Assembly: GCA_000697355.1 (NCBI GenBank)
Contig: JNEN01001269.1
Coordinates: 124,001 to 188,000 of the forward strand
DNA length: 64,000 nt
Direction of reading: 5' to 3'
Source of the DNA: Syncephalastrum monosporum B8922
Lineage: Eukaryota; Mucoromycota; Mucoromycetes; Mucorales; Syncephalastraceae
A model generated the notes under the pieces. The model searched no databases. It saw only the letters and a program-made list of their open reading frames with translations, and was not told the DNA's origin. Made by a program: the position numbers and the translations under genes. Within the stretch, counting starts at the first letter, position 1. Every line of letters starts with the position of its first letter. Of the stretch, positions 45,949 to 57,329 are shown one piece after another.

Positions 45949-46488
45949 TAATCGTACTACAGCGACCATCAAATACGAGACGAAAGGACGATGAGTGTGC
46001 CAATATAGAGGTGGATTGAGTAACGTCATTTTTCCATTGCTTACAATAATCCGCTCTGGCATTTGTTGCTCAGGCGCTTGCTTAGTCTTTTGCTGCTCTG
46101 CCAGCTGCTTGCTCAGTTTGCCGCCACTCGTCCCGCGATTTTCGGACTACATTCAGATATCAGTTTCATTGTGTCTCCCGATGCTGACTTGGATCCTTGC
46201 CTGTTTGCGACGTTCTTCTGCTGCAGCCAACATGGCCTCCCTGTTATTGCTGTTCGTATTACTGTTACTATTACTGCTACCATTACCGCCTAAGCGTGCA
46301 GCAGGCGGTGACGAAAGCCCAGGTTTATTGTTGTTATTTATTGGGCCGCTATTGTCTCCGCCTAATCGATGGCCCTTGTCTTTTCTTGAACTGAAACAGT
46401 TGCCCTGTTACAGTGTAATGAGTTCATCTCACAAATGAAATGCGGGATTCTTCCTTGGTTCCTTTTTTATTGAACGTAGCATTACCAT
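45949..46488 (-). CDS. Small SVIP-like N-myristoylated p97-interacting protein
   Basis: Exons as read: 46488-46486 (the ATG alone), 46404-46201, 46146-46045, 45957-45949; 105 aa. The product starts MGNCFSSRKDKGHRLGG: Gly2 and Ser6 fit N-myristoylation and Cys4 fits palmitoylation. An Asn/Ser-rich spacer follows, then the helix MLAAAEERRKQ and SENRGTSGGKLSKQLAEQ, resembling the VCP-interacting motif of SVIP (small VCP/p97-interacting protein), a membrane-anchored inhibitor of ER-associated degradation. It is about the size of SVIP (77 aa) plus the spacer. The ATG is followed at once by a GTAATG donor. Intron 2 starts with GCAAGG; a GT alternative (GTCAGC, 42 nt) also keeps phase. The last exon (YD and stop) is the least certain part. 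The annotated plus-strand frame over this region is a shadow. Confidence 0.72.
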
Positions 46489-46511
46489 GTGTGCGTGTGT
46501 GTGTGTGTGTG
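46489..46511. repeat. (GT)n microsatellite
   Basis: TGTGCG(TG)n dinucleotide run directly upstream of the SVIP-like start codon on its 5' side; length is likely polymorphic. Confidence 0.85.
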
Positions 46512-47447
46512 TGCTGATGGAGAAAAATATCGGGGAAGAAATAGAATTTGTGTCCGGGTGCCCCATACGGGGAAGACGCAGAGAAGAAAAATTGCGCACA
46601 AAATGCGTGGAATGCACCGCCGCATTTGCATGAGAGCATTTGTTTATTCATCATACAATAGTTTTCTTTCTCCAAGATACCTATCACTGTGAGCCCAGGG
46701 ACGTGTGGTGGGAAATGCGCAGTACGTCCGTGTATTCCAGTGTGGACGTTACCGGGAGGTCTCGCTGAGACAAAAGCGCTACTGCTCGTTTCAACAAGTC
46801 TATTGAACCAGGAGAAAGCTTTACACGAAACCATAGCTCTAAATGACCAATAAACCTCCTTGGAATCTGCTCTAGAAGAAATGCCTCTTCCAGTATGAAG
46901 CACCCTGTGCTTTGTTAGATCCAAACACGATAAGGTATATATACAAATGGTCAGAGTAGCTTAGACCGCTCTGCCGTTCTTCCCCACAGAATCGGACAAA
47001 GCACCTTCATCTCGAGTCGCCAGGGCGTATGAAGATGTCACTTTATCTTATACGTTGCGACTCACATGTCGGGTCGCCAAAGAGCGCAAAAAGAGAGGAG
47101 AATAGATTGTGACGTACCCAAAAGAAACGAGATAATCCAGCGGATTACGTTATGATAGAGTCTTTTATGTATAAGGTATTCTCACGAATTATCCAAAACA
47201 AATATATGCAGGTGGTGTGTAAAATGAAAGTGCTGATTTGTATGAGAGCCAATGATGAGAAGTTGACTAAAGTTTCAAGCGCAGCTAAGAAGATCAATGC
47301 AAGGTCGCCACAAAAGGCAATCGTTTAGTAAGAAGCTTTTTCTCGCCCAGTCATGGGCCATTCACTTTTTGCTTAAAAGATGTGGAACCCGAACGGTGGA
47401 AACCCATTTTCTTCTTTTTTCACTCTTCTTCTTTGTTCCCTTTTACC
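46489..47447. other. Divergent intergenic region with (GT)n microsatellite
   Basis: A (GT)n run at about 46489-46511 begins right at the SVIP-like start codon. A pol III A-box-like string lies on the minus strand at about 46955-46980, but no B box or tRNA fold follows. No gene is supported. Confidence 0.5.
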
Positions 47448-49215
47448 ATGGTTCAGCCTGATATTCAGACCGTGCGCCTCTCGAACGGCAAGCAGATCGA
47501 TGGTAACACTCCAGCCCCGGAAAGAAAATGGCAGAGAAGCTCACACTCTTTCCAGTGCACACTCAGCTTTTCATCAACAACGAGTTCGTGCCTGGTCACG
47601 GCCCTTTGATCGAGACCATTAACCCGGTCAACGAGGAGGTGATCTGCAAGGTCCACTCAGCTGACCAGAACGATGTGAATGCCGCTGTCGAGGCTGCCGA
47701 CAAGTGCTACAAGAACGTGTGGAAGAAGGTCGCTCCCTCCGAGCGCGGCCGCCTGATCAACAGACTTGCTGATCTCATGGAGCGCGACAAGGATGAGCTC
47801 GCCACCCTCGATGCCCTCGACAATGGCAAATCGTTCGTGGTTGCTCGTGACGTTGATATCACCGACTCCATTGGTTGTTACCGCTATTTCGCTGGCTGGG
47901 CTGACAAGGTGCGAGGAAGAAAAAACTAAATTTCTCTTGATTTGACTGATGTATTTTTTTCAGATCCATGGTAAAGTGATCGATACCACTCATGACAAGA
48001 TGTGCTACACTCGCCACGAGGCCCTCGGTGTCGTCGGTGCTGTCATTCCCTGGTAAGCTATCTGACTGACGTTTAACGGTTGGAAAGTAAACTCACGCGT
48101 TTGTATGATAGGAACTACCCCACCATGATGGCTGCCTGGAAGTTTGCCCCAGCTCTCGCCGCCGGCAATTGCAGTAAGTAATACTTTCGGGTGGTAAGGG
48201 CAGTGTATTCACTCTTCTTCCAGTTGTGATGAAGACCTCTGAGGTGACTCCTCTGCCTCTGTACAAGTTCGCTGCTCTCTGCAAGGAAGCTGGCTTCCCT
48301 GCAGGTGTCGTGAACGTTATCACCGGCTACGGCCACACCACCGGTGCCTACCTGTCTGCCCACCCTGCTGTGAGCAAGATGGCCTTCACCGGCTCGACTT
48401 TCACCGGTCGCAAGATTATGGAAGCTTCGTCGACGAGCAACCTCAAGAAGCTGCAGCTCGAGTTGGGCGGCAAGTCGGCCCAGATCGTCTGCGCCGATGC
48501 CGACCTCGACCAGGCCGCTGAGTGGTCTGCTGGCGGTATTTTCAACAATCACGGCCAGAGCTGCAACGCCGGTTCGCGTATCCTCGTTCACGAGTCGGTC
48601 CACGATGCCTTCCTCGCCAAATTTATCGAGCACGCGAAGAACAGCTTTAAGCTTGGTGATCCCTTTGACGAGGATACCATCCAGGGACCCCAGATCAACA
48701 AGAGCCAGTTTGAGAAGATCTTGAACTATATTGAGATTGGTAAAAAGGAGGGTGCTCAACTTGTCTGCGGTGGCAAGCGCTGGGGCAACAAAGGCTACTT
48801 CATTGAGCCCACTGTCTTCACCAAGTGCCACAACCAGATGCGTATCATGCGTGAGGAGATCTTTGGCCCTGTTGTTGCGATCGCAACCTTCAAGACCATT
48901 GAGGAGGCTATTGAGATTGCCAACGACACCGAATACGGCCTTGCTGGTGGTGTTTACACCAAGGACCTCGACACCGCTGTCCAAGTCTCCAACGAGATTA
49001 AGGCCGGTACTATCTGGGTAAGTTACTGGAACGGATACGGAGGATATTCGATGCTCATTACTTCGTAATAGGTCAACTGCTACGACGTCTTTGACCAGAG
49101 CACGCCTTTCGGTGGTTACAAGCAGTCTGGTTTCGGTAAGGAACTGGGCAAGTATGCTCTTCAAGAATACACCCAGGTCAAGGTTGTCAAGATGCTCCTC
49201 ACCTCCAAGATCTAA
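47448..49215 (+). CDS. Aldehyde dehydrogenase (ALDH1/2 class, NAD(P)+)
   Basis: Six exons: 47448-47502, 47556-47908, 47964-48052, 48112-48173, 48224-49017, 49072-49215; 498 aa, the standard ALDH length. It oxidises aldehydes such as acetaldehyde to acids with NAD(P)+. The family pieces are in order: [70 protein letters not shown] (general-base Glu about 266), [11 protein letters not shown] (catalytic Cys about 300), [29 protein letters not shown], and the C-terminal [12 protein letters not shown]. The start is ATG 47448 with a 53-nt intron; a later ATG (47528) in the contiguous frame would give a wrong N-terminus lying inside that intron. Cytosolic versus mitochondrial location is unclear; no obvious targeting peptide is seen. 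Codon use is strongly biased (C-ending), suggesting high expression. Confidence 0.95.
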
Positions 49216-49611
49216 GTTTGAAAACTTACTTGTATATTATATGCCATCCCGTCATCCTTTTTGCCTTCCTCATATGTCCTTGCTTTCAAAATAAAACGAT
49301 CTCATGCATATCCATCTTCACACCTGAATATATGAGTAGTAATGTTTCAACATGAGCACAGCGGTGACTTTTAGTTCTGGTGATATCTCGCAGCAAATCA
49401 GGTGAAGTCCATGGTTCGAATTCGAACCTGCGGTGTACCGTTTATGTAAATGGAAATGAACGCGCGCTTAGTTGGCATGGAATTCCAGTCTCAAATCAGC
49501 AAAGAGCACATAGCACAAGCGTGACCGAATGAGCAAAAAGATTATGTATAGGTATAAATTGGATGATGGCGCTTATGTCGTATAAATATGTTACAATTGT
49601 TGGAGGACGTA
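49216..49611. other. Intergenic region between convergent genes
   Basis: Contains the ALDH poly(A) signal and a perfect 16-nt palindrome GGTTCGAATTCGAACC near 49413-49430. No gene is supported. Confidence 0.5.
49290..49295 (+). terminator. Likely polyadenylation signal of the ALDH gene
   Basis: AATAAA, 75 nt after the ALDH stop codon. Confidence 0.45.
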
Positions 49612-50536
49612 CTACCAGCGTATCTTTGGTGGAAAGAACTCAGCTATCAGTTCTTGATAGAATGGTTTGAGTTCCTGAGCATCAGGCTCTGCCGTCGCTT
49701 TCGAACATACGTCGTATCGCATGAACACTTTGAGCCACTCCATTCTTTCGCGGTCGCGGTCGGTCATGATCCACTCGTATTCCCCGTCACAATGACAGGC
49801 AAAGAAGGAATGGTAGCGAATGATGAACAAAGCCTCGGGCGGAAGGTAGCTCTGGCAGACCTGATACATGTACTCGTCGTGACCGTAAGAAAGGTGGACA
49901 TTGTCGATTCCACATTGAGGCGAGTAGATGCCATATTCAGTTGAATAGACCTTATCGTAGAAGTCGGGGTTATTGGCAAAGTACTCGCGGTGTACGATGT
50001 TGTCTGCAAACCGGCAGCCAACGGGGAATGTGTCACCGACCACCTAGATCCTGCTCTCGTGAGCTTCAAAGACATGACGCATTAGGCGTTGCATTTACCG
50101 TCCATTGCTGCTCGCCAAAGAAATAAAGCAGCTTTCCCATATCGTGAATAAGTGCGGTCAGTATGAACCACCGCGGCAGGCCCTCGCTTCGTGCGGCCTC
50201 CGCTGCTTGCAACGCGTGCGTAATCTGGGTGATGCCACCCATGTCAGGGTCGGAATCATCAATCAGACCATTCAGTATCTCGAGCGTCTCCCAGACCCCC
50301 ATCCAGGCCTTGTCAAGCTGACCATAGCGCTTTTTCATGGCCAGAACATGCTCAAGTGTTTGATTCTCGTGATTTGCCTTGTAAAAACGCGCTACCTCGG
50401 GCTGTATCGACAGTGCCTTGTTGTAGTCGCGGAACTCGGCAGGGGTAGAGTATTTCTCGTGAACGTACGATTCCCAAGCGTTCGTAACTTTCGCGGCTTC
50501 CGTTAAGCTGCTCTGATCTAGGCAGAGGCCGTTCAT
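49612..50536 (-). CDS. MIOX: Myo-inositol oxygenase
   Basis: Two exons, 50536-50099 and 50043-49612; 289 aa, the usual MIOX size. The enzyme uses a mixed-valent di-iron centre to cleave myo-inositol to D-glucuronate with O2. The iron-ligand set is present: the HALQAAEAARSEG helix, LTALIHDMGKLL (the His-Asp pair of the HD fold), LSYGHDEYMY and IRYHSFFACH. Family blocks QQWTVVGDTFPVGCRF and YSPQCGIDNVHLSYGHDEY are intact. The intron (50098-50044, 55 nt) sits between QWT and VVGD in phase 0. MIOX is common in Mucoromycota, oomycetes, plants and animals but missing in baker's yeast, so it helps the taxonomic inference. It converges on the ALDH gene with 396 nt between stops; ALDH-type enzymes could act on related metabolites but no link is shown. 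Confidence 0.95.
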
Positions 50537-52426
50537 CCTGGCTGGTGTACAATAGAAAACGAAAATGGATGGAAAGGAAGAGAAAGAGAGGTGGGAGGGG
50601 AGGGTGCAGGACTGACGGACCAACAAAAAAAAAAAAACCGAACAAGTTTGATGGGTCATACCGTTATATGGGTAACCTAGGCTTGGTTGCATCTAGGTAA
50701 CCAATGGGCGATTATTTCATTTGAAATCTACGACAGTCTATACCTTTCTTGGCTCGCTTGTTGGGTGCCAATTCGTCTTTTTCCCACGTAATTCATGCAT
50801 TCTGGTTTTCATGATACCATTTTGAAGAGGGCCAAATCCTGGCCTTTTACTCGACAGATCTGTGACCGCGACCAATGTCATGCTGTACCTTGTCTTATCC
50901 AGTAGTCCGATACTGTAATATAATAGTGCGGTCTGTCGACCCGTCCATAATATTTATACTTGCATAAATGCTGCATGCAGATGCAGTGAGCCGCCCCACG
51001 AGACATTAGCCCATTATGTATCCATATCAACTTATTGATATGGACGGATCATATGTATCAATGAAGCAACATCGGCTGCTAGAGACTCCCGCTGTGTCTT
51101 CGCTCGATGTATCCTTCTGTCATGCTGTATCCGAGCATCAAGGGGAGTATAAAAATGTCTCGTTGAATTTTTAATTGTATTTGAGTAGGATTCTTGAGTA
51201 GCTTCGGAACCGAATAGTTCGCTCTACTTGAAGTAGACCACGACCAGCGAGTGATGAACCGTTTTCATGCCAATTTTAGTAACGTACCCAACATTGTGCT
51301 TTTTGAAAAACACGTTACTCTTATAACGTGATCGTAACCGTGGTTTAGATACAGGCGAGATGCATCCATGGACTCCACTTGAGCTTTTGTTCGTGGGCTA
51401 TCGCAGCGAGAACGAACATGTCGCACAAGTCAATTAAAACAGAAGAGTCAAACCACTATCCAGAATCCTGGCTATTTTGACAGGCAAACGCTATCGCCGA
51501 CGTGAAAACAGACAGAAATCAGTGCATCAGATCGAGCTCATCGTATTGCTTGACGTATCCTAACGACATACGGTTCGATAAAATTTCCAAGCTTACTCCC
51601 TTTCTATCGGTGGTTTATTTGACAGATATCTTATTGGTCGTGCTTTGTCGCCGGTACTCCTTGGACGTCTGGGGTACTGATCGATGCTCTGTCTTGCTGA
51701 TACTGCCCTAAGTTTGGCCTTTAATATCTTCAGTAGCTACCGGACTGGTCTCGCTAGTCTTTTTTTTGGATCTGGTTCTGTTGGCTGATTCGCTTCAAGT
51801 GAACGCTGCAGAGCCACACGAGACGCACTATGAACGTTTTACTTTGTATGCGAGTGTAAGAAAGCTAAAGTCTTATCTGTTGACATATTGAAAACAAAAG
51901 ATAAATAAAAGGGATACAGGGATTTCTCTTAAGATGGAAAATAGGGTCGAGTTCTCGGCGTGGGGCGGCTCTGACGTCCAGCAAGCAGGCTTCTGCTGAA
52001 TTTTGGGCTTTCGCGCGTCTCGTGGTCTTGATCTGAGATGGTATAGCTTCCGCATTTCACATGCTTGTAAAAGCTTAAACTCGATCAGACTTACTGATAA
52101 TACTACGCCACGTCTGGTATGAACACTCCGCAACGCAAAGGCAGTTGACCGTAACGGCGCAGAAGCTCATGTGCGTGTAGATATTCAAAATAAGACGTGG
52201 TGCAGAGAGAGGCATTGCATAACACAGTGCAGTAGTAGCAGTAGCAGTAGCACTGGTAGTAGTAGTGTTTTTGTCTGTGTTATACCTATTTAGTATAGGA
52301 AGGGGCTGCTCTGTTCTTGGCCAAAAATTAAGCAGCCGGCGTTCCTCAAATTCTTTCATTCTTTTTTTGTACCTTTACTGCGAACCGAGCCAACGCTTCC
52401 GCCTTCACCTCTTCGACTGGACGACC
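50537..52426. other. Large intergenic region
   Basis: About 1.9 kb without a supported gene, divergent between MIOX (-) and Cdc50 (+). It holds a perfect 10-bp hairpin with a 4-nt loop at 51021-51044 and a short GTA/GTAGCA trinucleotide run near 52232-52265. Frames here are short and lack domains. Confidence 0.55.
51021..51044. repeat. 10-bp inverted repeat (hairpin)
   Basis: TCCATATCAA, loop CTTA, TTGATATGGA. It lies in the middle of the large intergenic region with no nearby gene end. Confidence 0.7.
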
Positions 52427-53976
52427 ATGAGTGATGATGGTGACGACAAAAAGAAGTCGCGCAAGCCGGCTGGTTAGTGATAATAAGCTGTGTCTTGGGT
52501 CGTCATACTAAAAAAGGGCCTGTCTGGATAGATGGCGCCTTTCGCCAACAACGATTACCCGCATGGCAGCCTGTTCTGACACCACGCACTGCGTTGCCCA
52601 CCCTGTTTGTCATTGGCATCCTCTTCACACCCATCGGGGGGCTCTTGTACTGGTCTAACACTCGAGTCAGTTGTAGTCACTGCTTTGGTTTGCTCTTTGG
52701 CTGATCCCCGAAAATAGGTGCTCGAGATTATGCTGAACTACACACACTGTAACAAGTACAGCACACCAGTGTACATGGCCCCATCCCTCTACAGTCTCCA
52801 CTTTTCAGAACCCATCAACACTACCGACTACGAATCTCCAGCATACCACGTCCAGAACACCGCATCCTTCCAGAACCCAGACTGGCAGAACCCGAATAAC
52901 CTCTCCATCCAACAATGCATAATCGATTTTACTATACCGCAGACCATGACAGCCCCCGTCTTTCTCTATTACCGCCTCACGGGATTCTATCAGAACCACC
53001 GACAGTATATCAAAAGCTTTGATGCCGATCAGCTCTCCGGCAAGCCTGTCTCCGGCAGCGGACTCGGCACAAATTGCAACCCGCTCGCTGTCACTGAAGA
53101 CGGCACGCCCATATACCCGTGTGGCCTCATAGCAAACTCAATGTTCAACGGTACGATTGTATAGGACCCTACTCATACGCATATACATACGCATACTCGT
53201 ACTCGTACTCGTACTCGTACTCACGCTCCATGTACTAACTTTGAACAGATACCCGCTCCAATTTGACTCGTATCGATAACAACGCAATGACATCCTACTC
53301 GTTTGACACGACCAACTTGGCCTGGCCTACCGACAGGGAGAAATACGGCAAGACCCAGTATTCATCCGCATCCCTGGCTCCACCTCCCAACTGGGCTACG
53401 CGATATCCGAATGGTCGCTATGACGACACGCATCCTCCGCCAGACCTCTCGAAAGATGAGAGCTTCATGGTATGGATGCGCATGGCCGCTCTTCCCGACT
53501 TTAGAAAGATCTGGGGACGGAACGATGTTCAGACATTGGAACAGGGCCGATATCGAATCTCGATTGATATGAGTAAGTGATATGCACATGCCTTTCTTCT
53601 GTTGCTTAACTCTTTTCAGATTTCGATACGACGCTGTACAGCGGTACAAAGTGGATTGTCATTTCCACAACCTCGCCGCTCGGAGGACGCAACCCATATC
53701 TGGGCATCACCTACATGGCTATCGGTGGTATCTGTCTTCTGTTGGGCATCCTGTTCACCATCAAGCATTGTATCAGGCCACGGTAAGGAAAAATGCACGC
53801 AAGAGGGGCGCCACCATTGCTAACTAGCATGTTCCTTTCTCAGTGCGTTAGGAGATACGAGTCGTTTGACATGGAACCAGCCTGGCGGTGGCCTACCAAA
53901 AGCGGATGTATTCTCTGAGCAGAACCAGCATACGCGATCGCATGGTTTGTGGCGGAGGAAGGTTGCTAGCTCCTGA
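52427..53976 (+). CDS. CDC50: Cdc50/Lem3-family beta subunit of P4-ATPase flippase
   Basis: Six exons: 52427-52472, 52532-52665, 52718-53150, 53249-53572, 53620-53782, 53844-53976; 410 aa. A basic N-terminus is followed by the family hallmark [15 protein letters not shown] and a first membrane helix ([19 protein letters not shown]). A large lumenal loop carries paired cysteines ([35 protein letters not shown]) and several N-glycosylation sites. WPTDREKYG and [13 protein letters not shown] follow, then a second helix ([17 protein letters not shown]) and a short cytosolic tail. The protein chaperones P4-ATPases out of the ER and is part of the phospholipid flippase at Golgi, endosome and plasma membrane. 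The third intron carries a 6-nt tandem repeat. Every exon junction is canonical and phase-consistent. Confidence 0.95.
53194..53226. repeat. Hexanucleotide tandem repeat in Cdc50 intron 3
   Basis: About five copies of ACTCGT inside the 98-nt intron 53151-53248; likely length-variable and harmless to splicing. Confidence 0.8.
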
Positions 53977-54409
53977 TCTTTCATCGTCGATTGGTTACTT
54001 CGTTCTTTTGATCCATTGTAGAAGCATGCATGTATACATATTCTCATATCAAGCACAGCAGTAAATGCACCATATATATTACGAAATATTCCGCAGAGAT
54101 CGTGTTACCGAGCTATTCTGTCGATGGGGTGGCAAGGTTCGCAGGGATGAGTATTGCTGTAAGCAACGATAATCAGGGCAGTGTTAAATATACATATAAA
54201 TAAGCATGACATAGGGCGAAGTGAATAATGGCTATAGTGCGTAAGTGTGCTATTGGAGTCGCGTGGTCAAACTGACTGGCTGCGGGAGAAGGGAGAAATG
54301 AAGGGTGTTGTACCACATGAACAAATCCAGGACCGTCATAGTGCCACCATACTTTCTTTAATCACTCCATTTCCCTTTTTTTTTTTTTTCACCTTTCGTA
54401 CTTACAAGC
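53977..54409. other. Intergenic region
   Basis: Between Cdc50 and Atg27, both on the plus strand. A T run at 54377-54389 precedes the Atg27 leader. No gene seen. Confidence 0.5.
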
Positions 54410-55760
54410 ATGAGGCTTCTCCTCGGTGTGATCCCTCTCCTGCTCTCAGCCTCTGGCACTTTCGCCATTCAAGCCTACTGTGAAAAAGGCTACAAATTGG
54501 ACAACACGGACTACAAGTTGGATCTCTCCAGATTGAATAAGTAATCTACTCTCTCTTAACTATACGCGTACTTTGCCATGTTAACGATCCGCTACTTGCT
54601 GTCAGAGAATTTGTCCTCAACACCACGACAGATCAGCCCCCGACCAAAATGGAAACGTCTGTTGCCATTAACGTGTGCGATGCCCTGAAACGACCTGACG
54701 GCCTGCCCGAAAAAGACTTTTGTCAGCAAGGCGCAGTATGTTCTGCCGTAGATCAAGCGGAGGTGTCAGCGATACTCACTGTTTGGTTTGGTTAGTCTAT
54801 CTGTCGACGACTGGTGCTCCGCCACGACGACAAAGACCCGAATCCGTACATCGGCGTAATCCAGGATATCGCTGGCGACTTTAATGATGCTAAAATGAAC
54901 CCTTCATTCTCTTTACCCGAATCAGACAAGGACCTGACCAAAGGTATGCTTTAGTTGCTCTCGTCAACCCACGCCACTGACTCTTTTCAGGTGGGACGAA
55001 GCTATCGTTGAAATTGGATGGACGCAAGTGGGGCGGACAGCAGCAATCCGCGCAGATCATTTTTGAATGCGATGAGGGTGGAAACCGTAACGTAAGAGGT
55101 TATAAATTTTCTCGAACATGTGATCTCATCCAACTATGCACTGTTTAGGATGATCCAAAGGCGCCAACGCTCATCTCCTACACGAATGGCATGCTTTTGT
55201 TCGAATGGAAAACCGTCCACGCCTGCGCGTGAGTGAGACCAGAACCTTTTGCGCTGCATAAACTCATTTCATCTGCACAGTCTTAAAGAGGGCGAGAAAG
55301 TACCTGATAATAATCCGCCCAAGGACGATAATGGTGGTCAAGGAGACAACGGTGGTGGTATGTCGGGCGTTGGTATCTTCTTTACCATGTGAGTACTATA
55401 TATATGCGAGTGTCAAGTCAATTGTGTGGAACTTATCTTCTATGTTTAGCATCGGTGTTTTGTTGGGCGTCTACTTTGTCGGTGGTGCCTTCTACAACTT
55501 TAGAATGTACAATGCACGCGGCTTAGACTTGATACCCCATCGTGGTAAGTCTCGCACATCTCTTGTCTATCTCCTATATTCAGTTAACCTTTGCCTAGAT
55601 TTCTGGTTGGACTTGCCCTACTTGATCAAGGTTTGTCATGGCATGGGACATAAGAAAAGAGTATGCTCACATGGATTGGTGTATACAGGATCTGATGTCG
55701 CACATCAGGGACTCCGTCTTGTCTCACCGACGTGGCGGCGGTGGCTACGTAGCAGTATAA
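54410..55760 (+). CDS. ATG27: Atg27-like type I membrane protein
   Basis: Nine exons: 54410-54540, 54606-54735, 54796-54943, 54991-55091, 55149-55228, 55281-55388, 55450-55544, 55599-55630, 55689-55760; 298 aa. A cleavable signal peptide at 1-18 (MRLLLGVIPLLLSASGTFA) is followed by a lumenal domain with spaced cysteines (AYCEKGY, INVCDALKR, DFCQQGA, SICRRL, FECDEGG, VHACAL), the pattern of Atg27/mannose-6-phosphate-receptor-homology folds. A Gly/Asp-rich linker leads to one membrane helix (VGIFFTIIIGVLLGVYFVGG) and a cytosolic tail with DFWLDLPYLIKDLMSHIRDS that ends GGYVAV. Atg27 cycles between Golgi, endosome and vacuole and supports Atg9 traffic. The final YVAV fits a Y-x-x-phi sorting signal like the C-terminal one of yeast Atg27. 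Confidence 0.92.
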
Positions 55761-57329
55761 CTTTCTTATGTTCACCTAGATGTAGCGTTTGTCAGATAAA
55801 TCATATTATACGAGATCTTTGTCTCTATACACATCGGTATACAATGCTAGTTTAAACAATGCGTAAATAGCATCAACAAGCGCCTTATCAGCACTGTTCC
55901 GAAATAGCATTATAAAAGAGCACAAGTTAGCTTAACTCGCTTTGCTTGTTCGGTGACAGGCTTTCCAGTACTTCTTTCTCAAAGGAGCATAAACACAGGT
56001 TAGCTGTGAATCGTGTTGGATATCTTATCTCCCCCTCGTCAGCTATTTTAATCCACCGCTAATAGTACAGTATTTCTTACTACTGGTACACTGATAACGT
56101 ACATACCCAACAATCCAGGACAAAAAGCGATGAATAGGAGCTGCTGATAAATGTAAGAGTCTCAAAATCTGATATCTATAGTAACGTCATTTCGTCTACT
56201 CGGCTCCTTCATACAATGTCAAAACTAGGTATATCCAACGCTTATTCACCTACTCACAATTACTCAATACGTGACAAGCGATGATTTTGTATAATGGTAC
56301 ATACACAGACCATAGTACACGACAACAATGAAATAAATGGCAACAGAATTACGAAGTCCACAATCTCGCTCATTCGATTAAACTTGCAGCACAATGCAGG
56401 TGAAGCAATTCATGTTTACATATGCATATCAGATTTTGTTTGTTGTTATTTAAAACGTTTCCCTCGCGCAACATAACAGTGTTTACAATATTGCGGCCTG
56501 TGCCACTGCCTATAGGGGAGGGCCGCAGGGCTGAGGTGCTGCATTTAAGGGTCATCCGGTCCAGTTGGCAGTAAGTTTCCTCGACAGTCTTATCCGGCGC
56601 CATATGTATAGCACATATGCTTCCCGCGGCCTTCCCGACAGCAAGGTTGGCTCTTTTCCTGCTGCCGCTTAAAGTAATAGTGTACCCGCCATGAATGTTT
56701 GGTCTGACTATCGCCTCTGCTTCTGCATCTGCTTCTGCTTCTGCTTCTGCTTGTTTTTCAACGGTAGAAAATGAAGCCCTCGGCCTCAAGGCACTCTGCG
56801 ATGTATGAGTGCATGATTCCATATCTGAGAAGACATCGTACATAGTGAAGGCAAGAGCTGTAGCCGTACAAATGCGTTCCCTTCATATATACAAAAGCAG
56901 GCAAAGACGAATGCTGCATCTTGCGTTATTGTCACGGGTTCGTCGGAAAACAGAATGAGCGTTGTCGTAAACCCAAACTGGATCAGTCGATACCTCGGTA
57001 GGACTATCAACCATGCCGAAGGGTAGGAAGGCGCGGTGATAACCAGTGTAACCTCAGTGATGAGAATGCAGGGCAACGTGCCGGTGCAGAGCACAGATAG
57101 ATCACGAGAAGCGTTCGGACCAGTACACAGAAAAAGAAAAAGAAAAGTGCACAGCAGCCAAGCCAAGTGACAAGCGTGCTGTCGTCTATTCTGTATGTTA
57201 AATAAGTTTATTCAATTGAATCAGCAAACAAAAAAAAATAAGAACAACGGATAGAATTATGATTATATACACAGACGCGTTCGAGTGTAGGAGAAGAGTG
57301 AACGCTGGAATGAGAAAAAGGATGAGACT
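55761..57329. other. Intergenic region, no confirmed gene
   Basis: A 157-aa minus-strand frame starting at ATG 56843 and ending at 56370 contains an EAEAEADAEAEA run but no known domain, and I do not call it. The rest is AT-rich. An ATAAGTTTATTC-type stretch lies near 57200-57215, downstream of the bZIP gene's stop. Confidence 0.45.

Noticed and set aside
45995..46438. 147-aa plus-strand hydrophobic frame
   Set aside because: Opposite strand of the SVIP-like gene; its Leu runs are antisense Asn/Ser/Gln codons.
46930..47000. A-box-like sequence on the minus strand (GGCAGAGCGGTCTAAG)
   Set aside because: No B box and no cloverleaf downstream; at most a fragment.
49360..49445. tRNA-like signals (AGCACAGCGG and GGTTCGAATTC)
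   Set aside because: The B-box-like string is part of a perfect palindrome and the T-arm and acceptor stem do not pair; not a tRNA.
56370..56843. 157-aa minus-strand ATG frame with an EAEAEADAEAEA run
   Set aside because: No domain, no clear splice partner, composition is repeat-like; coding not supported.
56786..57166. 126-aa minus-strand frame with a signal-peptide-like start
   Set aside because: It begins with TTG, not ATG, and I could not join it in phase to a neighbour.
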